From contig CAJKKX010000015.1 in the NCBI GenBank assembly GCA_905200565.1, positions 1 to 15,456 on the forward strand: a DNA stretch of 15,456 nucleotides. Reading direction: 5' to 3'. Shown here piece after piece: positions 1-7,481 of this stretch. The notes under the pieces are model-generated. The model was not told where the DNA came from. It made no database searches and saw only the letters and a program-made list of their open reading frames with translations. Positions within the stretch are counted from its first letter, which is position 1. Each line of letters starts with the position of its first letter. A program made the translations under genes and the position numbers. This stretch comes from an uncultured Lachnospiraceae bacterium (GTDB lineage: Bacteria; Bacillota_A; Clostridia; Lachnospirales; Lachnospiraceae).

Positions 1-186
1 GTGCGAGGTGAAGAGCGCTCTCGCGATGAACCCGCACATTCTTAGGAGTTAGTTTCCGAATTCCCTGCCCCCGTTTGCGTGAGATACGTTTCCACCCGAC
101 CTGCGTACGGAAGGAACGCAAACTCCCCGCCAAACCAGGATTGGTGCATAAACTACAGACCTGTATCGCTCATTTCGCTGTTTTCG
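1..186. other. Non-coding leader region with paired structure; possible RNA of unknown class
   Basis: I see no credible gene here; the short open frames lack ribosome sites. The stretch can pair with itself: GGAGTT at 45-50 pairs with AACTCC at 121-126, TTCC at 54-57 with GGAA at 113-116, and an alternative arm GTTTGCGT (73-80) matches ACGCAAAC (116-123). GTGCG at 1-5 also matches CGCAC at 33-37 around the palindrome GAGCGCTC. This could be the 3' part of a structured RNA whose 5' end lies before the window, or a regulatory leader. I could not match it to tmRNA, RNase P, SRP RNA or a riboswitch from memory; 6S RNA is untested. The strand is not determined. Confidence 0.25.
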
Positions 187-215
187 TTGACTTTTTTTGA
201 GGTCTGTGTTATGAT
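187..215 (+). promoter_or_regulatory. Sigma-A promoter of the tRNA-Arg gene
   Basis: TTGACT at 187-192 is a near-perfect -35 box. A 17-nt spacer separates it from TATGAT at 210-215, a near-perfect -10 box. Transcription would start near 222, about 45 nt before the mature tRNA, leaving a leader for RNase P to remove. Confidence 0.8.
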
Positions 216-266
216 GTCTAATGTCTGGAGGGTGGAGAAGCTTCCAGATGAAAGACAGAAGAGCAG

Positions 267-339
267 GCACCTGTAGCTCAGGGGATAGAGCAGTGGTTTC
301 CGGTACCACGTGTCGGGGGTTCGAATCCCTCCAGGTGCG
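267..339 (+). tRNA. tRNA-Arg (anticodon CCG)
   Basis: A 73-nt cloverleaf reads CGG arginine codons. The acceptor stem is GCACCTG (267-273) with CAGGTGC (332-338), and the discriminator base is G339. The D arm is GCTC/GAGC (276-279 with 288-291). The anticodon stem is GTGGT/ACCAC (293-297 with 305-309), around a 7-nt loop with anticodon CCG at 300-302. There is a 5-nt variable loop, and the T arm is 315-331 with loop TTCGAAT. CCA is not encoded and must be added after transcription. Seven Ts follow directly at 341-347, which may cause partial termination, although the next gene lies only 36 nt downstream and may depend on read-through. Confidence 0.96.
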
Positions 340-375
340 CTTTTTTTGTATACGAATTCAAAGATGGAGGTAAGC

Positions 376-1293
376 ATGTTGAATGATTTTAAAGAATGGC
401 TTTCTGACAATCTGAGATATATCTTACTTGGTCTTGCTGTAATCCTGGTGATTGTTCTGGCAGTCTTTGCAGTAAAGTTTATCGGGGGGCGTACACAAAG
501 TGATAAACCGAAAGAGAGTGAGAGTCAGTCGCAGGCAGTAGTTGAGACAGAAAGTCAGAGTCAGTCAGAAACATCAAGTGCATTAGTAGAGAACGACCCG
601 GCTATATTGGAAATGGTGCAGAAATATTATACCGCAGTAGGGAACAAAGATATTGAAACTCTGAAACAGCTTGTAGAATCCCTGGATGAGAAAGATCAGC
701 AGGCGATTGAAAGCAATGATATCATCGAAAGTTATAATAACATTGCCGTCTATTCAAAAGATGGACTGGAAGAGGGTTCTTATGTAGTCTACGCTTATTA
801 CGAAGGAAAGCTGGTAGGTTTGGATACGATGGTTCCAAGCCTGATGGGACTCTACCTGAAAACAGGGGAGGACGGCAAACTTTATGTGGCGGACTGGGAT
901 AATGACGAGGCGGTGAAAGCCCATATTGAAAAACAGAAGTCAGAGCAGGATGTGAAAAATCTGATTGAGAGAGTGGATCAGGCATGTCAGGCGGCTGAGG
1001 ATTCCGATCCCGCTTTGAAAGCGTATATGGAAAGTCTGGAAGTACCGGATACGGAAAGCGTGATTCCTGAGGGGAATGAGAGCGGCGTGGAAGTGAATAA
1101 GCTGGTACAGGCCAAAGAAGCATGTAATATTCGTTCCGATTCAAGAGAGGATGCAGACATTATCGGTACTTTGAATGAAGGGGACACGATTACAAGGCTC
1201 CGGACACTGGATAACGGGTGGACAGAGGTTCGTATGAGCGATGGTTCCGGCTATATCAGAAGCGATCTTTTAAAAGAAGATGTGACACAGTAA
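376..1293 (+). CDS. Membrane-anchored protein with C-terminal bacterial SH3 domain
   Basis: The 305-residue protein has a short cytoplasmic start, one transmembrane helix at about residues 14-36, a Ser/Glu/Gln-rich spacer at 42-72 with repeated ESQSQ units, a middle alpha/beta region (about 73-185) that looks NTF2-like, and an SH3b domain at about 245-303 with the typical NIRSDS start and GWTEV and GYIRSDLL strands. Bacterial SH3 domains often bind cell-wall peptides, so a wall-facing sensor or anchoring role is plausible but unproven. I chose ATG 376 because GGAGG at 366-370 sits 5 nt before it. An upstream in-frame GTG at 310 lies inside the tRNA, and ATG 364 overlaps the ribosome site. No separate promoter is visible, so it is probably transcribed through the tRNA gene. 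Confidence 0.85.
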   Translation: MLNDFKEWLSDNLRYILLGLAVILVIVLAVFAVKFIGGRTQSDKPKESESQSQAVVETESQSQSETSSALVENDPAILEMVQKYYTAVGNKDIETLKQLVESLDEKDQQAIESNDIIESYNNIAVYSKDGLEEGSYVVYAYYEGKLVGLDTMVPSLMGLYLKTGEDGKLYVADWDNDEAVKAHIEKQKSEQDVKNLIERVDQACQAAEDSDPALKAYMESLEVPDTESVIPEGNESGVEVNKLVQAKEACNIRSDSREDADIIGTLNEGDTITRLRTLDNGWTEVRMSDGSGYIRSDLLKEDVTQ

Positions 1294-1303
1294 AAGAACG
1301 TAG

Positions 1304-1353
1304 AGAGTTGCTGTTCAGAATATGAAAACATATTTTGTGGCAGCTCTTTTTTT
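1304..1353 (+). terminator. Rho-independent terminator after the SH3 protein gene
   Basis: AGAGTTGCTG at 1304-1313 pairs with TGGCAGCTCT at 1338-1347, with G-U pairs. A second inner stem AATATG/CATATT (1319-1324 with 1329-1334) closes on an AAAA loop. The outer stem is followed by a run of Ts to 1353. Confidence 0.85.
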
Positions 1354-1413
1354 GTATAAAAATCAATTCCCTGCCGTATCCTATTTTCAAAAGAGAATGC
1401 AGGAGGCGGAAAC

Positions 1414-1851
1414 ATGTTATCACAGACAGAACAGGAAGTTTTAGAGAATATATGCAGGGGAAGCAGGGCGGCGCTTTTAGATATTCACAGCATTATCAGT
1501 AAGGTGTACGACGAGGAGCTGGCCTATGATCTGAACAGGCAGGCGGCACGCTATTCCAGTTTTCGTGAGAAAGCTGCGGACGGACTGCTGAAACAGGGCG
1601 TTATTCCTCAGCCGATCGGTATTCTGGACCGGACGAAAAGATGGACGGCTATCCAGGCGGGCACCGCACTGAACGTAAGCACAGGACATGTAGCGGATAT
1701 GATGTTGAAAGAAGAGACAAAACGTATGAACCAGGTGGAAGAATCGCTGGGAAAAAATCATGTGACCAGTGACTTTTCCTGTGAACTGGCAGAAGAATTT
1801 CTGGCTTTTGAACGGGAAAATATTCAGATTCTGAAAACTTACGTTCAATGA
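1414..1851 (+). CDS. Unassigned small helical protein (145 aa)
   Basis: I do not recognise this family with confidence. The protein is soluble, almost entirely helical by composition, and has no signal peptide, transmembrane helix or Cys-rich motif. Helices separated by short turns (about residues 3-30, 32-61, 73-110 and 120-143) suggest a four-helix bundle. A ferritin-like or DUF2383-like fold is possible from the overall look, but I see no clear paired ExxH metal motif. ATG 1414 is preceded by GGAGG with a good gap. It lies between a terminator upstream (1304-1353) and an independent promoter downstream (1873-1901), so it is probably monocistronic. Only a weak upstream promoter (TTGTAT 1352-1357, TATCCT 1377-1382, spacer 19) can be seen. 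Confidence 0.75.
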   Translation: MLSQTEQEVLENICRGSRAALLDIHSIISKVYDEELAYDLNRQAARYSSFREKAADGLLKQGVIPQPIGILDRTKRWTAIQAGTALNVSTGHVADMMLKEETKRMNQVEESLGKNHVTSDFSCELAEEFLAFERENIQILKTYVQ

Positions 1852-1872
1852 AGCAGTTCTGAACAGAATATC

Positions 1873-1901
1873 TTGAATAATTTTCGGAAACTGTGTATAC
1901 T
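1873..1901 (+). promoter_or_regulatory. Sigma-A promoter of the rluF-ligA-cls-metA run
   Basis: TTGAAT at 1873-1878 and TATACT at 1896-1901 are separated by 17 nt, giving a good vegetative promoter with a start near 1908. A GTG in-frame with rluF at 1893 lies inside this promoter and therefore cannot be its start codon. Confidence 0.7.
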
Positions 1902-1967
1902 GTCTCTTATCGGAAGTATGACTGGCAATGCGTTGTACTTCATCAGCGGTCAGGGATGGAGAGAAAA

Positions 1968-2744
1968 ATGACGAAGAGCAGAATGCAGCAGGAATTTGAA
2001 CAGAAGGAAAACCGGGAGGAGGTACGCCTGAATAAATATCTGAGCGAGTCCGGAATTTGTTCCAGAAGAGAGGCGGACAGACTGATTGAAGCGGGGAGGG
2101 TCAGTGTAAACGGGCGTACCGCTCAGACGGGAATGAAGGTGTCATCGAAAGATCACGTATTGGTGGACGGCAGTCCGTGTGTCAGAGAGAATGAAATGAT
2201 ACTTCTGGCTGTGAATAAGCCGGTAGGAGTCGTATGCACCACGGATAAACGCTGGGGGGATCAGACAGTGGAAGAGATGCTGGATTATTCCAAAAGAGTA
2301 TTTTCCATTTGCCGTCTGGACAAGAATTCCGAAGGGCTTCTGCTGATGACGAACAATGGGGATATTTTGAATAAAATCATGAGGGCGGGCAATTATCACG
2401 AAAAAGAGTATCTGGTGACAATCGACAGACCTGTGACGGAAGAATTCGTCCAAAGGATGGCGATGGGAGGGATTCCCGTTCTGAATCAGATGACGCGTCC
2501 CTGTAAAGTAGAGAAAACAGGAAGGTCTACCTTTCGCATCATTCTCACGCAGGGGCTGAACCGCCAGATCCGGCGGATGTGTGAATATTGCGGCTGTAAA
2601 GTCCTGCGGCTGCGCAGGGTGCGTATTATGAATATTTTTCTGGGAGATTTGAAACCAGGGGAATATCGTCAGGTGACAGGTCAGGAAATGGAAATTCTGT
2701 ATGATCTGCTGAAAGGTTCGAAAAACGGGCCGACAGGGAAATGA
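1968..2744 (+). CDS. rluF: 23S rRNA pseudouridine(2604) synthase, RluF type
   Basis: The predicted enzyme (258 aa) converts uridine to pseudouridine in 23S rRNA. RluF of E. coli acts on U2604 in the peptidyl-transferase region, and sequence style here matches RluF more than RluB/RluE. An S4 RNA-binding domain is at about residues 19-65 (VRLNKYLSESGICSRREADR). The catalytic aspartate is D118 in the RLDKNSEGLLLMTNNGD block. Further family signatures are RAGNYHEKEYLV and GLNRQIRRMCEYCG. I chose ATG 1968: GGAG at 1958-1961 lies 6 nt before it, and the longer frame back to 1893 runs into the promoter. ATG 1956 remains possible. The stop is 22 nt before ligA, so the two are probably co-transcribed. 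Confidence 0.9.
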   Translation: MTKSRMQQEFEQKENREEVRLNKYLSESGICSRREADRLIEAGRVSVNGRTAQTGMKVSSKDHVLVDGSPCVRENEMILLAVNKPVGVVCTTDKRWGDQTVEEMLDYSKRVFSICRLDKNSEGLLLMTNNGDILNKIMRAGNYHEKEYLVTIDRPVTEEFVQRMAMGGIPVLNQMTRPCKVEKTGRSTFRIILTQGLNRQIRRMCEYCGCKVLRLRRVRIMNIFLGDLKPGEYRQVTGQEMEILYDLLKGSKNGPTGK

Positions 2745-2766
2745 GAGTAGAAACGGAGTAGAAACA

Positions 2767-4722
2767 ATGGACGTAAAGCTTCAGAGAATGAAAGACCTGG
2801 GAGTGATTTTGACAGAGGCGGCAAAAGCCTATTATCAGCAAGACCGGGAGATCATAAGTAATTTCGAATATGATAAGCTGTATGATGAGCTGGCAGCCCT
2901 TGAGAGGGAGACCGGAATCGTTCTGGCCGGCAGCCCGACGGCGTCGGTGGGATATGAGGCATTAGAGGAGCTTCCGAAAGAACGTCACGAGCAGCCGATG
3001 CTTTCTCTGGATAAGACGAAAGATGTAGAGGTATTGAAAAGCTTTGTGGGAGAACAGAGAGCGCTCATGTCCTGGAAGCTGGATGGCCTGACGGTGGTGC
3101 TGACTTACCGGGAGGGAGCGCTTTTTAAGGCAGTCACCAGAGGAAATGGTGAAGTGGGAGAAGTCATTACAAATAATGCCCGTGTGTTTGAAAATATTCC
3201 TCTTTCGATCCCTTATAAAGGAGAACTGATTTTAAGGGGGGAGGCAGTGATTTCCTATCAGGATTTTCAAAAAATCAATGAAGAGATTGAAGATGTAGAT
3301 GCAAAGTATAAAAATCCGAGAAATCTGTGCAGCGGTTCCGTGCGTCAGTTAAACAATGAGATCACAGGCAGGAGGCATGTGAAATTTTTTGCGTTTTCTC
3401 TGGTAAAGGCGGAAGGCGTGGATTTTAAAAATTCCAGAAAAGAGCAGTTTGTATGGCTTGGACGGCAGGGATTTCAGGTAGTGGAATATAAGATGGTGAC
3501 GGAAGACACCGTGGCGGAGACGGTGGAGTGGTTTTCCAGAAAAATTTCGGAATATGAGATTCCCTCGGACGGCCTGGTGGTGATTTATGACGATATTGCC
3601 TATGGACAGTCGCTGGGAACTACAGCAAAGTTTCCGAGGGATTCTTTTGCATTTAAATGGAAAGATGAAATCAGAAATACGCATCTGCTTGCAATCGAGT
3701 GGAGCCCGTCAAGAACCGGACTGATTAATCCGGTGGCAATCTTTGAGCCAGTGGAGCTGGAGGGAACGACAGTCAGCCGTGCCAGCGTGCATAACCTGAG
3801 TATCATGAAAGGGCTGGAGCTGGGAATCGGGGATGAAGTTCAGGTCTATAAGGCAAACATGATTATTCCTCAGATTGCGGAGAATATCACGAGAAGCGGA
3901 AACATAGAGATTCCTAAGACGTGCCCGGTGTGCGGAGGGGCGACCCGGATACAGAGAGTCAATGACGTGGAAACTCTGTACTGTTCCAACGCAGAGTGTC
4001 AGGCGAAAAAGATCAAGTCCTTTACGCTTTTTGTCAGCAGAAATGCGTTAAATATCGACGGCTTGTCCGAAGCGACGCTGGAAAAATTTATCGGAAAAGG
4101 GTTTATCAGAGAGTTTGGCGACATTTTTCACCTGGAGAAGTTTCGTGATGCAATCGTGGAAATGGAAGGCTTCGGAGAGAAGTCCTATGAAAAGCTGATA
4201 GCCAGTATCGAAGCCGCGAGAAATACGACGCAGCCCAGGCTCCTGTATGGACTTGGTATTCCAAATGTGGGAGTGGCAAACGCAAAGATGCTCTGTAAGG
4301 CGTTTCAATACGACCTGGAAAAAATAAGAAATGCGGATGTACAAGAGCTGGCGGCGATTGATGGAATCGGAGCGGTAATTGGAAAAGCGATCGCAGACTA
4401 TTTTGCTTCGGAAAAGAATAACCTCATGTTGGAGCATCTTCTAAAGGAATTGAAAATCGAGATTCCCCAAACAACGGCGTCGGCGCAGGTTTTTGAAGGC
4501 ATGAACTTTGTAATTACAGGAAGTGTTCATCATTATGCGAACCGAAACGAGCTGAAAGCAGTGATTGAGGAGAAGGGCGGTAAGGTAACGGGGACTGTTA
4601 CTTCGAAAACGAATTATCTGATTAATAATGATACTGCTTCTGCGTCATCTAAGAATAAAAAGGCGAAGGAGTTAGGGATACCGATTCTTTCGGAGGAAGC
4701 GTTTATAGAAATGCTGGGGTAA
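2767..4722 (+). CDS. ligA: NAD+-dependent DNA ligase LigA (divergent type)
   Basis: This 651-residue enzyme seals nicks in DNA during replication and repair using NAD+. Domain order: Ia (about 1-65, with Y22, Y35, D36), nucleotidyltransferase with KLDG and catalytic K104, OB fold (about 311-385), four-Cys zinc finger (C386, C389, C406, C411), helix-hairpin-helix region (about 425-565) and BRCT (about 574-651). It is slightly shorter than the usual 665-680 residues. Several normally fixed positions differ: N32 where E. coli has the NMN-contacting D32, TRGNGEVGEVIT in place of the common TRGDG..GEDVT block, and FKWKDE in place of YKFP. The catalytic lysine and Zn ligands remain, so it is likely active. 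GGAG at 2755-2758 precedes ATG by 8 nt. cls begins 2 nt after its stop. A second, standard LigA elsewhere in the genome is possible. Confidence 0.92.
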   Translation: MDVKLQRMKDLGVILTEAAKAYYQQDREIISNFEYDKLYDELAALERETGIVLAGSPTASVGYEALEELPKERHEQPMLSLDKTKDVEVLKSFVGEQRALMSWKLDGLTVVLTYREGALFKAVTRGNGEVGEVITNNARVFENIPLSIPYKGELILRGEAVISYQDFQKINEEIEDVDAKYKNPRNLCSGSVRQLNNEITGRRHVKFFAFSLVKAEGVDFKNSRKEQFVWLGRQGFQVVEYKMVTEDTVAETVEWFSRKISEYEIPSDGLVVIYDDIAYGQSLGTTAKFPRDSFAFKWKDEIRNTHLLAIEWSPSRTGLINPVAIFEPVELEGTTVSRASVHNLSIMKGLELGIGDEVQVYKANMIIPQIAENITRSGNIEIPKTCPVCGGATRIQRVNDVETLYCSNAECQAKKIKSFTLFVSRNALNIDGLSEATLEKFIGKGFIREFGDIFHLEKFRDAIVEMEGFGEKSYEKLIASIEAARNTTQPRLLYGLGIPNVGVANAKMLCKAFQYDLEKIRNADVQELAAIDGIGAVIGKAIADYFASEKNNLMLEHLLKELKIEIPQTTASAQVFEGMNFVITGSVHHYANRNELKAVIEEKGGKVTGTVTSKTNYLINNDTASASSKNKKAKELGIPILSEEAFIEMLG

Positions 4723-4724
4723 AT

Positions 4725-6350
4725 ATGATAACGGATAAAAAGGAAACGATAAGAGAAAAAAAGGAAACAATAAAGAAAAAAATTGATGAGAGCCAGACGA
4801 TAGAAAAGGGTAAAAAAGGCTTGTTCGGCGTTATTTATGGACGTACTGCGGTTATTTTTCTGCTCCTTTTCCTTCAAATCCTGCTTCTGCTGGTGGTATA
4901 TCAGTATTTGCAGGATAAAGGCGTGTTATTAAATGGCGTTTTAAAAATACTGGCGGCTATTCTGGTGATACATATTGTAAACCGGAGAGATAATCCGGCG
5001 TTTATGATTTCCTGGATTGTCCTCATTCTTGGCTGGCCTGTGTTTGGCGCACTTCTGTACCTGTTTGTGGAGACACAGCAGCGTACCAAATGGATTAATA
5101 AATGGCTGAAAAAAATGCACATCGAGACGAAGCATTACTGGATGCAGAATGAAAAGGTGACAGAGAATCTTTCAAAAGAGAGTGCGGAAGTCCCACGTTT
5201 GTCCCAGTATGTCTACGAAAGAGGCGGATTCCCGACCTGGCAGAATACCTCTGCAAAATATTTTTCCTGTGGGGAAGAGAAATTTGAAGAGCTTCTGATA
5301 CAGCTTGAGAAGGCGCAGCGATTTATTTTTATGGAATATTTTATCATAGCGAAAGGATATATGTGGGATACGATTCTTGAGGTGCTGCAACGGAAGGCGG
5401 CAGAAGGAGTAGAGGTTCGTTTTATGTATGATGGAACCTGTAGCTTTTCCCTGCTTCCATACCATTACCCGAAAAAGCTGGAAGAGATGGGGATACAGTG
5501 CCATATGTTTGCTCCGGTGGTTCCGGCGCTTTCTACCTACCAGAACAATCGCGACCACAGAAAGATCGTCGTCATTGACGGGCGGGTGGCATTTACCGGA
5601 GGCATCAATCTGGCCGATGAGTATATCGGAAGAAAGGAGCGGTTCGGAGTCTGGAAGGACACGGCGATTATGGTAGAAGGGGATGCGGTCCGCAGCTTTA
5701 CGTTAATGTTCCTGGAGATGTGGAATGTGGAAAAGCACAGAGAGATTGAGGATTTTAATAAGTATCTGGATGTGGAGCAGGTGAAGCTTCCGGCCGCCGG
5801 CGATGGATTTGTGATGCCTTATGGCGACAGCCCGTTGGATCACGAGCCGGTAGGAGAGAATGTATATCTTGATATTTTATATACGGCGAAGGATTATGTA
5901 CATATCATGACGCCTTATCTGATTTTGGATCATGATATGATTACCGCTCTTACCTATGCGGCCAAACGGGGAGTGGAGGTTCTTATCATCATGCCTCATA
6001 TCCCGGATAAATGGTATGCTTTTATGCTGGCAAAGACATATTATGAAGAGCTGATGGATGCGGGCGTGCAGATTTATGAATTCACACCGGGCTTTGTTCA
6101 TGCCAAAGTATTCACCTCCGATGACAGAAAAGCAGTGGTAGGAACGATCAATCTGGATTACAGGAGCCTTTATCTGCACTTTGAATGCGCCGTGTATTTA
6201 TATAGAAATGAAGAGATTCCTTCGATTGAGGAGGATTTTCAGAAAACGCTGGAACAGTGTCAGAAAATGCGGCCGGAGGATGTAAAAGAGATGCCGCTGC
6301 GTAATCGTCTTGCAGGAAAAGTGCTGCGTCTCCTGGCTCCACTCATGTAA
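4725..6350 (+). CDS. cls: Cardiolipin synthase (phospholipase D family)
   Basis: The predicted membrane enzyme (541 aa) condenses two phosphatidylglycerol molecules into cardiolipin and glycerol. Two HKD motifs form the active site: H278-K280-D285 (HRKIVVID, followed by GGINLADEY) and H459-K461-D466 (HAKVFTSD, followed by GTINLDYRS). The N-terminal PLDc_N region carries two to three hydrophobic segments at about 41-59, 67-84 and 93-115. Unusually, a very lysine-rich 31-residue stretch with a repeated KKETI unit (residues 5-9 and 12-16) precedes the first membrane segment. ATG 4725 is the only Met start before residue 94. It lies 2 nt after the ligA stop with only a weak GGGG site, so translational coupling to ligA is likely. 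Confidence 0.93.
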   Translation: MITDKKETIREKKETIKKKIDESQTIEKGKKGLFGVIYGRTAVIFLLLFLQILLLLVVYQYLQDKGVLLNGVLKILAAILVIHIVNRRDNPAFMISWIVLILGWPVFGALLYLFVETQQRTKWINKWLKKMHIETKHYWMQNEKVTENLSKESAEVPRLSQYVYERGGFPTWQNTSAKYFSCGEEKFEELLIQLEKAQRFIFMEYFIIAKGYMWDTILEVLQRKAAEGVEVRFMYDGTCSFSLLPYHYPKKLEEMGIQCHMFAPVVPALSTYQNNRDHRKIVVIDGRVAFTGGINLADEYIGRKERFGVWKDTAIMVEGDAVRSFTLMFLEMWNVEKHREIEDFNKYLDVEQVKLPAAGDGFVMPYGDSPLDHEPVGENVYLDILYTAKDYVHIMTPYLILDHDMITALTYAAKRGVEVLIIMPHIPDKWYAFMLAKTYYEELMDAGVQIYEFTPGFVHAKVFTSDDRKAVVGTINLDYRSLYLHFECAVYLYRNEEIPSIEEDFQKTLEQCQKMRPEDVKEMPLRNRLAGKVLRLLAPLM

Positions 6351-6403
6351 CATATTTGTGAAAATCAAGCGCAAACGAAGAGAGCGAAAGAAAGGAAAAA
6401 ATT

Positions 6404-7324
6404 ATGCCAATTAAAGTACAGGCGGAACTGCCCGCAAAAGAGATACTGGAAAGAGAAAATATATTTGTCATGGACGAAAACCGGGCGATCCATCAGGACA
6501 TCCGCCCCATTAAGATTCTGATTTTAAATCTGATGCCTTTAAAGGAGGAGACAGAGCTACAGCTTCTTCGTTCCTTGTCCAACACACCGCTTCAGGTGGA
6601 TGTGACATTTATGATGATGAGCAGCCATGAGTCAAAAAATACCTCCACGAGCCATTTAAACAAATTTTATGTGGAATTTAGTCAGATCAAAGATCAGAAA
6701 TTTGACGGTATGATTATTACGGGGGCTCCGGTGGAAAATATGGAGTTTGAGGAAGTGGATTACTGGGAAGAGCTGGTGCCGATTATGGACTGGAGCGACA
6801 GAAACGTTACCTCTACCATCTATCTGTGCTGGGCGGCGCAGGCGGGGCTGTATCACCACTATGGACTGAAAAAGAGGCAGCTTCCGGAAAAAATGTTTGG
6901 ACTTTTCTGGCATAAGGTTTTAAACCGGAAGATTCCTCTTGTGAGAGGGTTTGACGATATCTTCCTGGCGCCGCATTCGAGACACACGGAGGTTCCGATT
7001 GAGGACATTCGTGCCTGCGGGGACATTACGATTCTGGCAGAGTCGGAGGAAGCCGGATTCTTTATGGGAATGGCGAAAGAAGGGCGTCAGATTTTTATTA
7101 TGGGTCATCCGGAATACGACAGGGTTACGCTGGATGGGGAATACAAACGTGACCTGGGGAAAGGAATGGATATCCAGCCGCCGAAGAATTATTATCAGGG
7201 TGATGATCCTTCTGTACGGCCGCTGCTGATGTGGCGTGCGCATGCGAACAACCTGTACACGAACTGGCTGAACTACTATGTGTACCAGAGTACGCCGTAT
7301 GATCTGGACGGGACGCCGTTTTAA
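6404..7324 (+). CDS. metA: Homoserine O-acyltransferase MetA, predicted acetyl-CoA specific
   Basis: The 306-residue enzyme activates homoserine for methionine synthesis. The catalytic triad positions known from E. coli and Bacillus MetA are intact: C142 (in YLCWAAQ), H235 and E237 (MGHPEYD). Residue 111 is Glu (TGAPVENMEF). Work on Bacillus cereus MetA showed that Glu at 111 gives acetyl-CoA use, whereas E. coli has Gly and uses succinyl-CoA, so the product here is probably O-acetylhomoserine despite annotations as succinyltransferase. Full family length. An AAAGGA ribosome site at about 6391-6396 precedes ATG 6404. The 53-nt gap from cls holds no room for a SAM riboswitch, so it is probably the last gene of the run from the 1873 promoter. 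A terminator follows. Confidence 0.95.
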   Translation: MPIKVQAELPAKEILERENIFVMDENRAIHQDIRPIKILILNLMPLKEETELQLLRSLSNTPLQVDVTFMMMSSHESKNTSTSHLNKFYVEFSQIKDQKFDGMIITGAPVENMEFEEVDYWEELVPIMDWSDRNVTSTIYLCWAAQAGLYHHYGLKKRQLPEKMFGLFWHKVLNRKIPLVRGFDDIFLAPHSRHTEVPIEDIRACGDITILAESEEAGFFMGMAKEGRQIFIMGHPEYDRVTLDGEYKRDLGKGMDIQPPKNYYQGDDPSVRPLLMWRAHANNLYTNWLNYYVYQSTPYDLDGTPF

Positions 7325-7380
7325 ATATCCTGTTTGGACTGCTTGTCCATTGTTTTTGCAGTAAAATATTGAAGAACAGA

Positions 7381-7429
7381 TAAGCCGCAGTGTTCCGGCC
7401 GGAAAGCCGGGAGCGCTGTGGCTTATTTT
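7381..7429 (+). terminator. Long hairpin terminator after metA
   Basis: A roughly 20-bp stem starts with TAAGCCGCAGTG (7381-7392) paired to CGCTGTGGCTTA (7414-7425) with G-U pairs, and continues inward through CCGGC/GCCGG (7395-7399 with 7406-7410) to a CGGAAA loop. The T tract is short (7426-7429), but both flanks are A/T rich, so it could also work on the other strand. Confidence 0.8.
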
Positions 7430-7434
7430 AAATC

Positions 7435-7481
7435 CTTTGCATACTATAAAAGGAAATCATAAATTATAAAGGTATGCAAAG
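7435..7481 (+). promoter_or_regulatory. Perfect 10-bp inverted repeat (TTTGCATAC core) in the leader of the DUF2935-oxidase unit
   Basis: CTTTGCATAC at 7435-7444 and GTATGCAAAG at 7472-7481 are exact inverted copies 27 nt apart. The right arm ends 2 nt before ATG 7484 and abuts the AAAGG ribosome site (7468-7472), so as an operator it would cover the start region, and as an RNA hairpin it would cover the initiation site. The left arm includes CATACTATA (7440-7448), which fits the sigma-K -10 pattern CATAnnnTA and is close to sigma-E. The best -35-like sequence, GCTTATT (7421-7427), is spaced too closely by one or two bases. The function is inferred. Confidence 0.5.

Noticed and set aside
310..375. 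In-frame upstream extension of the SH3 protein to a GTG at 310
   Set aside because: It would translate through the tRNA 3' half; ATG 376 has a GGAGG site at the right distance.
1893..1967. Longer rluF start at GTG 1893
   Set aside because: It lies within the promoter at 1873-1901, so it would not be in the mRNA.
6351..6403. SAM riboswitch or T-box before metA
   Set aside because: The gap to cls is only 53 nt and contains no such fold or terminator.
7437..7465. Sigma-A promoter TTGCAT with TAAATT 17 nt on
   Set aside because: The start would fall at about 7472, inside or after the ribosome site, leaving almost no leader.
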